64,000 nt of DNA from Lumbricus terrestris (lineage: Eukaryota > Annelida > Clitellata > Crassiclitellata > Lumbricidae). The notes below the pieces were generated by a model. The model was not told the DNA's origin and did not search any database. It saw only the letters and a program-made list of their open reading frames with translations. The stretch lies in contig OX457047.1 of assembly GCA_949752735.1 (NCBI GenBank), positions 38,558,741 to 38,622,740 of the forward strand. Direction: 5' to 3'. Positions 11,095 to 22,743 of the stretch are shown piece after piece. Numbering within the stretch: the stretch's first letter is position 1; the number at the start of each line of letters is the position of its first letter. Both the position numbers and the translations under genes were made by a program.

Positions 11095-12210
11095 GCTGCA
11101 GATTCCTAAACGATGCTATAACTCTTCTAGGAAATGATAATTATTACTAATTAATTAATGTCTAGCTTCTCATCAGCTCGTGAGTCGCCACCCCCCCCCC
11201 ACCGACCATGCATCTTAAAGTGAAACACCGACATTTTTATACTTCCCCATGTATACAGGTCTATGTAATAATCTATGATAGGCTATAGGATGTAATAATT
11301 TAGGTCAGGCAGTATTCTAGGGTAGGATGTAATTATCTACGGCAGGTAGTAAGCGCTATGATTCAGCGACTCCGCTGACACACTTTCAAAACGATAATAT
11401 AATATTCGGCCTATATAATATCCGGAAAAGAAGTCCAGTGAAATTTCCGAAATACTTATTGAGCCTCTACCACTATCACTAGATCTACATGTAATGTAGG
11501 CAGACCAATGCAACTGCATGCGTTCATTTTTTCGTAGCATAAGATCTGTCTTATACGGACTTTATGCGCAAAGTAACGTATACGCTGCTTATAAGGTGTT
11601 CTTGCTTTCTACTAGGAAATCTCACATTCACAATTCAACATTAAACATGATGCATTTCAGATTTTGTGTTTGTGAAACTTAGGCTACGATTAATTGCTAC
11701 TCGACAATTTATTCGGCTCAAGACAAATTTTCTTATAATAAATTAAACAAGATATATTTCTGTGTCATCAACTCAAGAGTGGATGAGTACATGTAGCTCA
11801 GACTCTTTCTTCCTACCCATCATACGAGCTCACCAAAACTCCACCTCTCGCTCTCCCCACAGGTCTTTCACTCAAAACTGAAAACATTGCTCTTTCACAA
11901 ATCCTATCCTGATTCTTCCACTTCTCCTCACATCCCTCGCCATGTCAACTCTAAACATCACTCACCTTAGCCGTCCATCTATCTGCCTGTCTGACTCTCC
12001 GGACTTGACCCGCTGCCTATCGATTTTGTTTTGATTAAGCGCCTGTGAATAAGCTGGTTCCCGCGACATGTCTTTTGTGGGCGCTGTAGAAGTCTCGAGA
12101 TTACGATTACGATTACGATTATCCAATGCGCCACCAGGTCCGGCCTAAACATACAATGCATCCTCATTTTAACCTGCAGAGGGTCAGATGGAATGGAGAC
12201 AGATGTCGCG

Positions 12211-12263
12211 TTGGGTTTAGATAATTATACTCTCAGCCTGAGAGTATAATTATCTAAACCCAA
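12211..12263. repeat. Perfect 26-bp-arm fold-back palindrome in spacer 2
   Basis: Arms 12211-12236 and 12238-12263 are exact reverse complements with one base between them (centre TCTCAGCCTGAGA). Spacers 0 and 3 have a single forward copy of this sequence near 1457-1482 and 16553-16580, so the second arm is an inverted duplication specific to this unit. Confidence 0.95.
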
Positions 12264-14046
12264 GTCTCAGCTCCGAATCTCTTGATTCAACAGGATTGTC
12301 CTACAAAGGACATATACATGATAGTTTATCAGGGTTTTTTCTCCCGTTTTTCTCTGCCAGGACATCCTTCCAAAAATAAAAGTTACGAAGGCTACTTCTG
12401 TAGAGCCCAAGAAAAGTCAATTAGTTAGATTTCTTGAAGCGGTGTGGGTGCTTAAAAGATTTAGGAATGTTTCGGGAAGTCAGTCTAGGAGGACTTGACA
12501 AGACGTTAGAAAGAGCCAGCATAATCATGGGGAAGCGAGTGGAGAGTCACAGAGATACCATTCCACCTCCGAGAATGCTCTTCGTTGCATAGTCGCCGTA
12601 TACGCTAAAAAGGGAGTCGCCACGGAAAGCTGATCGCGACGAACGGCGGCCCAGATAAACCAACGCCGGGGTAAAAGGTCCACGAAGGTCGTCCGGGTGG
12701 AGCTTGAACCAGGGCGCAGTGCCAAGCAAAAGTCGACGCTCTATAAGCCTTAACAATGCGCTATTCCAATGGAAGCTAGTGGAAGTCGTCCCTCATGAAG
12801 GCAGAAACATTAACGCTTCCTCTTTCAATCAATCGATCGATCGATACTTTGATTCAAAAGATCAATCAATTAACAATTTTTTCAGAACCATTAGGCCTAC
12901 ACATTTCATTTCACATTACATACAGCTAAACGGTAGGCCCATACACTCCCTACAGCTTCTCGGATACGATAGGTTTGCCCCAAAAAGGTCAGAAGACACT
13001 TGTATAACTCTTTTTTATAAACTGCTCAACACTTTCCTCTTTGGTCTTGCCTGGGTTGGGAACCAAGTTTGAATTGTCATCTTGAGTTATCAAGCCGCTT
13101 TATAAATACCGTGGATATCATATATAATAAATTACGTTTATTTATTCATAATCGTTGCTGACGTAGACTCTAAGTTTGTGACGTCATAAACGAGCAACAA
13201 CGGTTTAGACAAACATCTAGTCTAAGGAGAGAAGCAATATCATCCGATTTCAATTTAAATCGTCTGCTATAACACTTTTAATGGTATTAACACCGCTAGC
13301 ATTAACACCGTTAGACCACAGTCCATAATTCAACTAACTTGTGTCGGTCTTGTAAGTGAATTGTTATATTTCGATAGCTAGTCTACAGGTGACGATCGCT
13401 GAACTTGCCTTTCATTCAGAACAAAGGTAGGCTAAACGACTTTGTTTATTTTAATGGTTTAATAGCTGTTATTTGACAGCCCTTGTATAAACTACACCTT
13501 TCGTTGGCCTATATATTGTAATGGTCTGGCCTCAGCAGGCTAGTTGGCACAACTATAGTATCGGGGACCGGCGTGTTGGTTAGGGTTAGGTTAGACGTCG
13601 TGAGGGTCGGTTAGGGCTCTGATTAGGCGTCGTGAGGGTCGGTTAGGTCAGATGTAGGCGTCGTGAGGGTCGGTTAGGTTTAGGTTTAGGGTTGGTCCAC
13701 CGTTAGTGTCGTCATTCGGTCCCCGATACTATCGTTTTTCCGGCTAGTTAGGCAATTGTTCTCTTTTCTAAATCGCTTAACTTTTTGGCACAGCCATGAG
13801 TTCAGTGTCTCAGTTTCCGGTACCTTTCTCTTGTTTCCTCTTTTCAGCTCACGTTGCTTCTTTTGTTGCTTCCATTTTTCTTGAATCGCTGCAGGTTAAA
13901 GTGGCAGAGATTCGTTCTAAAAATTCAATCGATATCTTGTTGTCCTTAGCTAGCGCCATTTTTTGTCCCTTAAAGGTTTTTTGTAACAGAGTTGTAGTTA
14001 TACGAAAATCTGACTTGCTGAATCTAGTTTTAAAAATAATAAACAA

Positions 14047-14281
14047 GATTGATTGATAATTATGTTGATTGATTGATTGATTGGTTGTCTGGTTGACTGG
14101 TTAACTGATTGATCGATTGATTGGTTGATTGCAAGGTGGGCTGACTGATTAATTGATTGATTTGTTGGTTGGATGGCTGGGTGGTTGACTGATTGACCGA
14201 TCGGCCGATTGATTGATTGATTGATTGAATGATTGATTGATCGATCTGCCGATAGATAGATTGATTGATTGATTGATTGAA
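14047..14281. repeat. (TGAT)n tract before copy 3
   Basis: A degenerate TGAT array with GGTTGGAT and TCGAT variants. It runs directly into AGTGATTGCTCGAC, the conserved sequence just before the gene. It lacks the ATTT segment seen before copies 1 and 4. Confidence 0.95.
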
Positions 14282-14320
14282 GTGATTGCTCGACATCAAA
14301 AGATCAACAAAGTGACGAAA

Positions 14321-15355
14321 ATGGCAGAGACCCAACAGCTGAACCCTCCGATCGTCTTCAACATGGATGACATCCGCGAGGCTAGACGAGACAGGGCCCT
14401 CCTCATTCTCGACGAAGTCCTACCGGCAGTGGTCGTCCGTCTGAGGGCGCTGCACCGCCGGTCCAAGGCGGCCGCCGACGAGAGAGGGTGCTTCTCGGGC
14501 GACGAACTGCAGGGACCGACCGACGATGGCCCGCCGTTCACTGTCGCAAAGAGACGGTCGCTGGCTAATCAGCTGAACAAGCTATTGGATTCTGCCAACA
14601 CTCTTCTGAGCGAGCATACGGAGCTGATGAAGGAGGGGAACGAGAGGGTGCTTGCGAAGAAGAAGAAGGCGAACGGGAAGCTGTGGAAGAAGTTGAGCGA
14701 TGAAGCGACGGAACTGGCTGGGGATCATGCGAAGATTCGTCACTCGGACCAGCCGGACAAGGAGTACGGTCTGAGGAAGGCCCTCGAGGATGCGCGACTG
14801 ATACTCCGTCATCCCGTGTTCACACTGCTTCAGCCCGCCGAAGAAGAACCTATGCAGCTGCAGGAGGAAGAAGAGGATGATTCTGCGGACAGTTGCTGTA
14901 GCGAGCCTCTTTTCGACACGGGCGAGCTGATCGGGTTGGCGACTGGCGAGATGCGCAAGATCATCGAGTGTAGTCACGACCTGAAGCACTGGATGAGCCT
15001 TTCCACTCCACCGCTCGACGTCATCACGGACTACGAGTGCACGGTCCGAGACAGGGTTACCGATCTCATCGATGACCTCGTGTGCGTCTGCGAGGACAAC
15101 CTCAAGTACCCGGAAGAGTTTCTGCTGAAGAGAATGGAGTTCCTGAAGAACGCTATCGAGAAACCGCTCGCCCTCGACCGGATGCGAGTCGTGGACGCCT
15201 TCGACAGCACGAAGGCCATCGAGTGGCGCCGGCACATCAGTCGTCTGATACTGCAGTGCCTGGAGGTGATGGATTTCATCGTGAAGCACAGAGAGGTACT
15301 CGACGAGTGCAAGAGCAGGCTTCACAACAACGACACTGCGCACATCTACAGCTAG
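14321..15355 (+). CDS. PA28/REG-like protein, array copy 3 (subtype B), shifted start
   Basis: This frame has 344 codons. The ancestral start codon (14303) is ATC here, so the first usable ATG is 18 bases downstream (MAETQQLNPP). The basic Lys-rich N-terminal leader of copies 1 and 2 is also shortened. The rest is subtype B: AKRRSLANQL, VLAKKKKANG, a shorter acidic run (EEEEDDSADSCCS) and CVCEDN. The C-terminal block ends in the intact HIYS and TAG. Conserved N- and C-terminal blocks flank a more variable middle. If the upstream frame is used by a non-ATG codon the protein could be longer. Family assignment as for copy 1. Confidence 0.7.
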   Translation: MAETQQLNPPIVFNMDDIREARRDRALLILDEVLPAVVVRLRALHRRSKAAADERGCFSGDELQGPTDDGPPFTVAKRRSLANQLNKLLDSANTLLSEHTELMKEGNERVLAKKKKANGKLWKKLSDEATELAGDHAKIRHSDQPDKEYGLRKALEDARLILRHPVFTLLQPAEEEPMQLQEEEEDDSADSCCSEPLFDTGELIGLATGEMRKIIECSHDLKHWMSLSTPPLDVITDYECTVRDRVTDLIDDLVCVCEDNLKYPEEFLLKRMEFLKNAIEKPLALDRMRVVDAFDSTKAIEWRRHISRLILQCLEVMDFIVKHREVLDECKSRLHNNDTAHIYS

Positions 15356-18338
15356 CCGACCACTGGTCGACCGTCAAAGCCCTCCCCAACAGCGCCCCAC
15401 CTTTATCTAGGCTGCAGATTCCTAAACGATGCTATAACTTTTCTAAGGACTGATAATTATGATTAATTAATTAATTAATTAATTAATTAATTAATGTGTA
15501 GCTTTCCATCAGCTCGTGAGCCCCCCCCAACCATGCATCTTAAAGAGAAACACCGACATTTTTATACTTCCCTATGTATGCAGGCCTATGTAATAATCTA
15601 TGGTATAGGATGAATAATCTAGGGAAGGCAGTATTCTAGGGTAGGATGTAATTATCTACGGCAGGTAGTAAGCGCTATGATTCAGCGACTCCGCAGACAC
15701 ACTTTCAAAACGATAATATAATATTCGGCCTATATATTCGGAAAAGAAGTCCAGTGAAATTTCCGAAATACTAATTGAGCCTCTCCCACTATCACTAGAT
15801 CTAATGTAGACAGCAAACTGCAACTGCGTGCGCTCATTTTTTCGTAGCATGAGATCTGTCCTATATGAACTTTATGCTCAAAGCAACGTTGGCTGCTTAT
15901 AAGATGTTCTTGCATTCTACTAGGAAATCTCACATTCACAATTCAACATTAAACATGATGCATTTCAGATTTTGTGTTTGTGAAACTCAATATAAGTTTA
16001 TAGGATTAATTGCTACTCTACAATTTATTCGGCTCGAGACAATTTTTCTTATCCGAAATGAAACAAGATATATTTCTGTGTCATCAACTCAAGAGGGGGG
16101 TCATATTATCTTTTCAGTACATGTAGGTCAGACTCCTTCTTCCGACCCATCATACGACCTCGCCAAAACTCCACCTCTCGCTATCTCCCCACAGGCCTTT
16201 CACTCAAAACTGAAAACATTGCTCTTTCACAAATCCTATCCTGATTCTTCCACTTCTCCTCACCTCGCTCGTCATTAATTTTCAACTCTAAGTCTCTAAA
16301 CATCACCCACCTTAGCCGTCCATCTATCTGCCTGCCTGACTCTCCGGACTTGACCCGCTGCCTATCGATTTTGTTTTGATTAAGCACCTGTGAATGAGCT
16401 GGTTCCCGCGACTTGTCTTTTGTGGGCGCTGTAGAAGTTTCGAGATTACGATTACGATTAGCCTATCCAATGCGCCACCAGGTCCAGCCTAAACATACAA
16501 TGCATCCTCATTAATCTACAGAGGGTCAGATGGAATGAAACGACAGATGTCGCGTTGGGTTTAGATAATTATACTGTCAGCTAAGAATCTCTTGATTCAA
16601 CAGGATTGTCTTACATGATAGTTTATCAGGGTTTTTTCTCCAGTTTTTCTCTGCCAGGACATCCTTCCAAAAATAAACGTTTCGTAGGCTACTTCTGTAG
16701 AGCCCAAGAAAAGTCAACTAGTCAGATTTCTTGAAGCGGTGTGAGTGCTTAAAAGATTTAGGAATTTTTCGGGAAGTCAGTATGGGAGGACTTGACAAGA
16801 CGTTAGAAAGAGCCAGCATAATCATGGGAAGCGAGTGGAGAGCCACAGAGATACCATTCCACCTCCGAGAATGCTCTTCGATCGTTGCATAGTCGCCGTA
16901 CGCTAAAAAGGGAGTCGCCACGGAAAGCTGATCGCGACGAACGGCGGCCCAGATAAACCAACGCCGGGGTAAAAGGTCCACGTAGGTCGTCCTGGTGGAG
17001 CTTGAGCCAGGGCGCAGTGCCAAGCAAAAACCGACGCTCTATTAGCCTTTAAACAATGCGCTATTGTATCATGTTAATTGTTATTCAAGTTAGCTAAGTT
17101 AGTTAAGCTAGTTAAGTTTGTTATTTTATTTGCTACCGGTACACTCAATTATTAACAACAATTTTTTTTATTCAGACCCATTAAATTTCACACTGCATGC
17201 TTATAAACGGTAGGCCCTGACAGCTTCTCGGATACAAAAGGGTTGCCCAAAAGGGTCAGAAGACGTCTTGTCTAACTCTTTTTTATAAACTGCTCAAAAC
17301 TTTCCTCTTTGGTCTTGCCTGGGTTGGGAGCCTTTGAATTATTATTTTGAGCAGTCAAGGCGCTATATAAATTCCATGGATATGACATATTATAATAAAT
17401 TATCTTTATATATTCATAATTGTTGTTGACGTAAACGCCAGGTTTGTGACGTCATAAACGAGCAGCATTTAGGCAAAGTGCAAACATCTCTCGTCTGAAG
17501 GAGAGCAACAATATCGTCCGTCGTCCAAAACCGATTTCAATTGAAAGCGTCTGCTAACATCGTTGATAATATTAACACCGTTAATAACATTAACACCGTT
17601 AATAACATTAACACCGTTAATAGTATTAACACCGTTAGATCAGAGTCCATAGTCAGCCGTTGTGTCGGTCTTGTTAGTGAATTATATATCGACAGGTACA
17701 TTTGACGATCGCTGCACTTGCCTCTCTTTCAGAACAAAGGTAAACGGTTTAAAAAAAAATTATAATAGCGTAATAGCTGTTATTAAACAGACGCTGTACA
17801 AACTACACCCTTCATAGGCCTGTAGCATTTTGTAATATGGTCAGTAGACTAGTTGGCACAGCTATGGTATCGAGGACCAGGAATAAGTTAGGCGGCATAA
17901 TTATAGTATCCGGGACAGACGTGTAGGTTAGGTGCAGGCTTAGGGGTCGTGAGGGTCGGCTAGGATCATGTTATGCGTCGTAAGGGTCGGTTAGGGTCAG
18001 GTTAGGCGTCGTGAAGGTCGGTTAGGCTCAGGTTAGGCGTCGTGAATGTCGGTTTGGGTCATCATTCGGTCCCCAATACGATAGTTTTTTCCGGCTAGTC
18101 AGGCATTTGTTCTTTTTTTCTAAATGATTTAGCTTTTTGGCTCAGCCATTCAAAGCTGGTTTTAAGGAATTTCTAGAACTGCACAACTCCTTCTTTCCTT
18201 TCCCATCATCTATGGTAAATTAATTATTACAAACGGAGGACAATGGCCTCTTTGCTAGTTTTAACTGTACATAAGTGCTTCTACAGTACAAGTGCACATT
18301 TTGTGTACAACTGCACGTTGAAAAAGCCCCTGCGGCAT

Positions 18339-18570
18339 TGTTTGTTTGTTTGTTTGTTTGTATGCGCACTTGTTATAGCGCCCCTTCAAGCTCTTTCTAC
18401 TCAGAGGCGCTCCCGAATGCAGAGCGGACACTGCATCGGAGTTTCACGCCGAAGCGCTGAGCAATTGTGAGTGAAGGACTTGCCCAAGGTCCTTTCGCGG
18501 CGAGGTGGATTCGAACCTCGAACCTTCCGGCTTCAAGGCAACGACGCCACCACTACACCACCGCGCCCCA
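18339..18570 (-). mobile_element. tRNA-derived SINE, minus strand
   Basis: Read on the minus strand it starts TGGGGCGCGGTGGTGTAGTGG (A-box-like), then has the B box GGTTCGAATCC, a ~130-bp body and a (CAAA)n-type tail seen here as TTTGTTTG at 18340-18360. It is inserted in spacer 3 only; spacer 0 has the uninterrupted site near 3365-3385. Related copies are at about 38331, 50000 and 50843. Confidence 0.88.
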
Positions 18571-18849
18571 CAATCTCATGTGTTGAGTATCTCGGTTTCC
18601 TTTAAATACCTTTTTCCTTGTTTCCTCTTTTCAGCTCATGTTGCTACCTTCGTCCTCGTCACTTTTTCTTGAATAACTGCATGATCTAGCCTAATAAAGA
18701 ATATTCTTACTTGCTTGCTTTATGTTGAAATGGTGAAATTTCGTTCTAAAACTTCAATCGATTATACTTGGTGTCCTTTAATTTTTTTTTAGCAGAGTTG
18801 TAGTTATATTTAAACCTGACTTACTGTACATGTTAGTCAAAAATAAGCA

Positions 18850-19020
18850 AGATTGATTGATTGATATGTTGATTGATCGATTGGTTGGTTAGTTGGATGG
18901 TTGGTTGACTGATTGATTGATTGAATTGCTGGATGGTTGGTTGATTTATTGATTGACTGATTGATTGCTCGATTTATTTATTTATCCATCCATCTATTTA
19001 TTTATTGATTTATTTATTTA
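18850..19020. repeat. (TGAT)n and (ATTT)n tract before copy 4
   Basis: A short degenerate TGAT array, then TTTATTTATT repeats up to 20 bases before the gene start, as before copy 1 (type A arrangement). Confidence 0.93.
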
Positions 19021-19042
19021 AGTGATCGCTCGACATCAAAAG

Positions 19043-20110
19043 ATGAGCAAAGTGAAGAAGACCGCAGAGACCCAACAGCTGAACCCTCCGACCATCTTCA
19101 ACATGGATGACATCCGCGAGGCTAGACGAGACAAAGCCCTCCTCATTCTCGACGAAGTCCTTCCGGCATTGGTCGTCCGTCTGAGGGCGCTGCACCACCG
19201 GTCCAAGGCGGCCGCCGACGAGAGAGGGTGCTTCTCGGGCGACCAGCTGCAGGGGGCGACCGACGGGAGCCCACCGTTCACGGCCGCGAAGATACGGTCG
19301 CTGCCTAATCGGCTGAACAAGCTATTGGAGTCTGCCTCCAAGCTTCTGAAGGAGCACACGGAACTGATGAATGAGGAAAACGAGGGAGCGTTCGCGAAGA
19401 AGAAGAAGTCGAACGGGAGGGTGTGGAATAAGTTGATGGATGAGGCGACGAAGCTGGCTGGGGAGCATGCGAAGATTCGTCACTCGGACCAACCAGACGA
19501 GGAGTACGCTCTGAGGAAGGCCATTGAGGATGCGCGACTGATACTCTGTCATCCCGTATTCGACCTGCTTCAGCCAGAAGAAGAACCTATGCAGCAGGAT
19601 GGGGAAGAGGAGGATGGGGTGGAGGAGGAGGATGATTCTGCTGACAGTTGCTGTAGCGAACCTCTGTACGACACGTCCGAGCTGATCGGGTTGACGACAG
19701 GCGAGATGCGCAAGATCATCGAGTGCAGTCTCGACCTGAAGCAGTGGATAATGCTTTCCGCTCCACCGCTCGACCTCATCACGGAATACGAGTCCACGGT
19801 CCGAGGGAGGATCATCGGTCGGATCAACGACCTCGTGTTCGTCTGCGAGGACAGCCTCAAGTACCCGGAAGAGTTCCTGCTGAAGAGAATGGAGTTCCTG
19901 AAGGAGGCGATCGAGAAACCGCTCTCCATCGACCGGATGCGAGTCGTGGACGCCTTCGACAGCACGAAGGCCATCGAGTGGCGTCGGCACATCAGTCGTC
20001 TGATACTGCAGTGCCTGGAGGTGATGGATTTCATCGTGAAGCACAGAGATGTGCTTGAAGAGTGCAAGAGCAGGCTTCACAACAACGACACTGCGCACAT
20101 CTACAGCTAG
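19043..20110 (+). CDS. PA28/REG-like protein, array copy 4 (subtype A)
   Basis: This frame has 355 codons from the ATG in AAAGATGAGCAAAG. It pairs with copy 1 in the variable middle (SPPFTAAKIRSLP, FAKKKKSNG, VFDLLQPEEEPMQQ) and in its type A upstream region. Its acidic insert (EEEDGVEEEDDSADSCCS) is intermediate between the subtypes. The C-terminal block is intact and ends HIYS, TAG. The N-terminal leader is short (MSKVKKTAETQQ). This is the last gene of the array within the window. About 200 bp of the usual 3' flank is missing at about 20300, and a LINE fragment follows at about 20617. Family assignment as for copy 1. Confidence 0.72.
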   Translation: MSKVKKTAETQQLNPPTIFNMDDIREARRDKALLILDEVLPALVVRLRALHHRSKAAADERGCFSGDQLQGATDGSPPFTAAKIRSLPNRLNKLLESASKLLKEHTELMNEENEGAFAKKKKSNGRVWNKLMDEATKLAGEHAKIRHSDQPDEEYALRKAIEDARLILCHPVFDLLQPEEEPMQQDGEEEDGVEEEDDSADSCCSEPLYDTSELIGLTTGEMRKIIECSLDLKQWIMLSAPPLDLITEYESTVRGRIIGRINDLVFVCEDSLKYPEEFLLKRMEFLKEAIEKPLSIDRMRVVDAFDSTKAIEWRRHISRLILQCLEVMDFIVKHRDVLEECKSRLHNNDTAHIYS

Positions 20111-20616
20111 CCGACCACTGGTCGACCGTCAAATCCATCCCCCAATAACGCCCCACCTTTATCTAGGCAGATTTCTAAACGACGTTTGATGCTATAACTT
20201 TTCTAAGGGCTGATAATTATGAATTAATTAATGTTTAGCTTCTCATCAGCTCGTGAACCCCCCCCCCCCACCGACCATGCATCTTAAAGAGAAACACCGA
20301 CATCGTGAAATTTCCGAGATACTATATTGAGCCTCTCCCACTATCACTAGATCTAATGTATACGCAGCCCACTGCAACTGCATGCGCCTCTTTTTGCGTA
20401 GCATCAGATCTTCATAAGTACCGGTACCGTATAGGCTGCATGCTTATAAGATGTTCTTGCTTTCTACTAGGAAATATCACATTCACAATTCAACATTAAA
20501 CATGATGCATTTCAGATTTTGTGTTTGTGAAACTCAGTAGGATTAATTGTTACTCGACAATTTATTTGGCTCGAGACAATTTTTACCCTAAATAAAACAA
20601 GATAGCCTACATTTCT

Positions 20617-21413
20617 GTGTCTTGATTTAAAGTAAAGTAAGTAAGTATTTTCTTTATTACTCCACTTGCAAACGCACAATGGGACACAGAACATCATTAT
20701 AATACATAGAAGTAATAATAGGTAATAAAAATGTGCAAATTATAATCAAAAGTTAAATATAATATAATTACTAAACTATCATCGACAAACAAGCTAACTA
20801 TATAACATTCTGGTGATAAATCCCTTTGCAATCAACGAATCACAACGTGGTATTTCAAGATTGTGTGATCGGGGCCTAAGGGAGTAACCAGTTACACGTT
20901 CAGGTGGAAGAAGATAATGGAGGACATGCCCGGGGTCACAGAGGATAGAAGAAAAGAGAGATACATCTGCCTTAGAACATAACATGTCAAAAGTAGGGGT
21001 GTTAGAGGGCAAAAAACCCTGTCTTATCAACTTTCTAATAATAGCGGACAGACGACTCCTCTGACCCTCATTTGCAAAACCCCACCATGCTGGTGAAGAA
21101 TAAAGCATTCACGCAACAGTGGTGGAACGCACAACATCATGGAGTCGGCTGCCTGTCAAACCATGTGAAACAAGGACACGAAGTGCATAAAATGACTGCT
21201 TTGCTTTACAGACAACGTTATCAATGTGCTCAGAAAAACCCAATCTATATGAAAGCGTAATACCCAGAACCTTGACTGCATTAACTCGTTCAATCCCTAT
21301 AATGGGGGGAGGGCAATCAGAAGTTTTGGAACGGGGACGCCTAAAGATGACTTCACATGACTTGCTATGATTGAGGCGCAAGTTACAATTACTAGCCCAC
21401 TCTGCAATGTGAT
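20617..21413 (-). mobile_element. 5'-truncated non-LTR retrotransposon fragment (RT C-terminal part)
   Basis: On the minus strand a single frame from about 21413 to 20794 encodes a reverse-transcriptase tail (LRLNHSKSCEVIF, VKVLGITL, MLYSSPAWWGF, ITRMLYS, stop). It is broken by one TGA (21109-21111) where related proteins usually have Arg, a change consistent with CpG decay. About 180 bp of AT-rich 3' sequence follows down to 20617. The insertion marks the right end of the gene array. Confidence 0.85.
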
Positions 21414-22304
<891 letters not shown>

Positions 22305-22735
22305 CAGGGATGCCACTCATAGCTTTTTCCACCTAGATCTAGGTTTTTTCGGTCCTGTCTAGGTTTCTAGGTTTTTTTGGTCAGGATCTAGCCTTTTTTC
22401 TCACGCCGGTTTTTTCGACTTTTTACATACAAAATTATTATTTTTTAAGTGAAAATGCACAAAAGACGTTAAAAAAATCGAAACTTTTGTGAATTTGGAC
22501 CAAAAATTGGAAATTTTTGAGCGAAAGACTAAAAAATAGGTCATCAGAAATTTTTTCGGGAAGAATAAGAGAGCAAATTTTAACCATCGAACGACTGAAA
22601 AAAGGTCGTCAGAAATTTCAAGCCGGAAAATTGGAAAAATCCATGTATTTCACAGGAAAATCGTCAATCTAGCCTTTTCTAGCCTTTTTTTCGACCAGAT
22701 CTGACCTTTTTTCAAAATCCAGAGTGGCATCCCTG
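22305..22735. mobile_element. hAT-like MITE (431 bp)
   Basis: The terminal inverted repeats begin CAGGGATGCCACTC at both ends. Perfect 8-bp target duplications GTCGTCTA lie at 22297-22304 and 22736-22743. The AT-rich interior has CTAGG/TTTTTT motifs and internal inverted segments and no coding capacity. Confidence 0.93.
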
Positions 22736-22743
22736 GTCGTCTA

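Larger units (their letters stand above)
11095..14320. other. Array spacer 2 (type B), contents
   Basis: No supported gene. Contents: gene 3' flank; LINE tail (about 11828-12123) ending in ATTACG repeats; a fold-back palindrome (12211-12263); minus-oriented repeat tail (about 12490-12756); second LINE tail (about 12950-13130); short AACACCG block (about 13260-13310); GTCGTGAGGG repeats (about 13575-13700); the type B small frame (13796-14056, diverged from its counterpart in spacer 1); and a TGAT tract. It keeps the empty sites of both spacer 1 transposons. Confidence 0.7.
15356..19042. other. Array spacer 3 (type A), contents
   Basis: No gene is seen. Contents: gene 3' flank with an ATTA run (about 15461-15494); LINE tail (about 16150-16470); minus-oriented repeat tail (about 16790-17050); second LINE tail (about 17215-17400); the 18-bp AACACCGTTAATAACATT minisatellite (about 17565-17645); GTCGTGAGGG repeats (about 17930-18060); a SINE insertion; then TGAT and ATTT tracts. 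Its pre-gene half matches spacer 0 closely. Confidence 0.7.
1..20616 (+). repeat. Tandem array of ~4.4-4.5 kb gene-containing units
   Basis: The same order of sequence blocks recurs after each gene: a conserved 3' flank, a LINE 3' tail, a minus-oriented repeat tail, a second LINE tail, short minisatellites, a (TGAT)n tract and then the next gene. Distances between equivalent gene starts are 5875, 4378 and 4740 bp. Subtracting the hAT element and MITE in the second spacer and the SINE in the fourth brings all to about 4.4-4.5 kb. The array enters the window mid-gene and is cut at about 20616 by a LINE fragment; no unit sequence was seen beyond. This is direct observation. Unequal crossing-over as the mechanism is inference. 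Confidence 0.93.
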
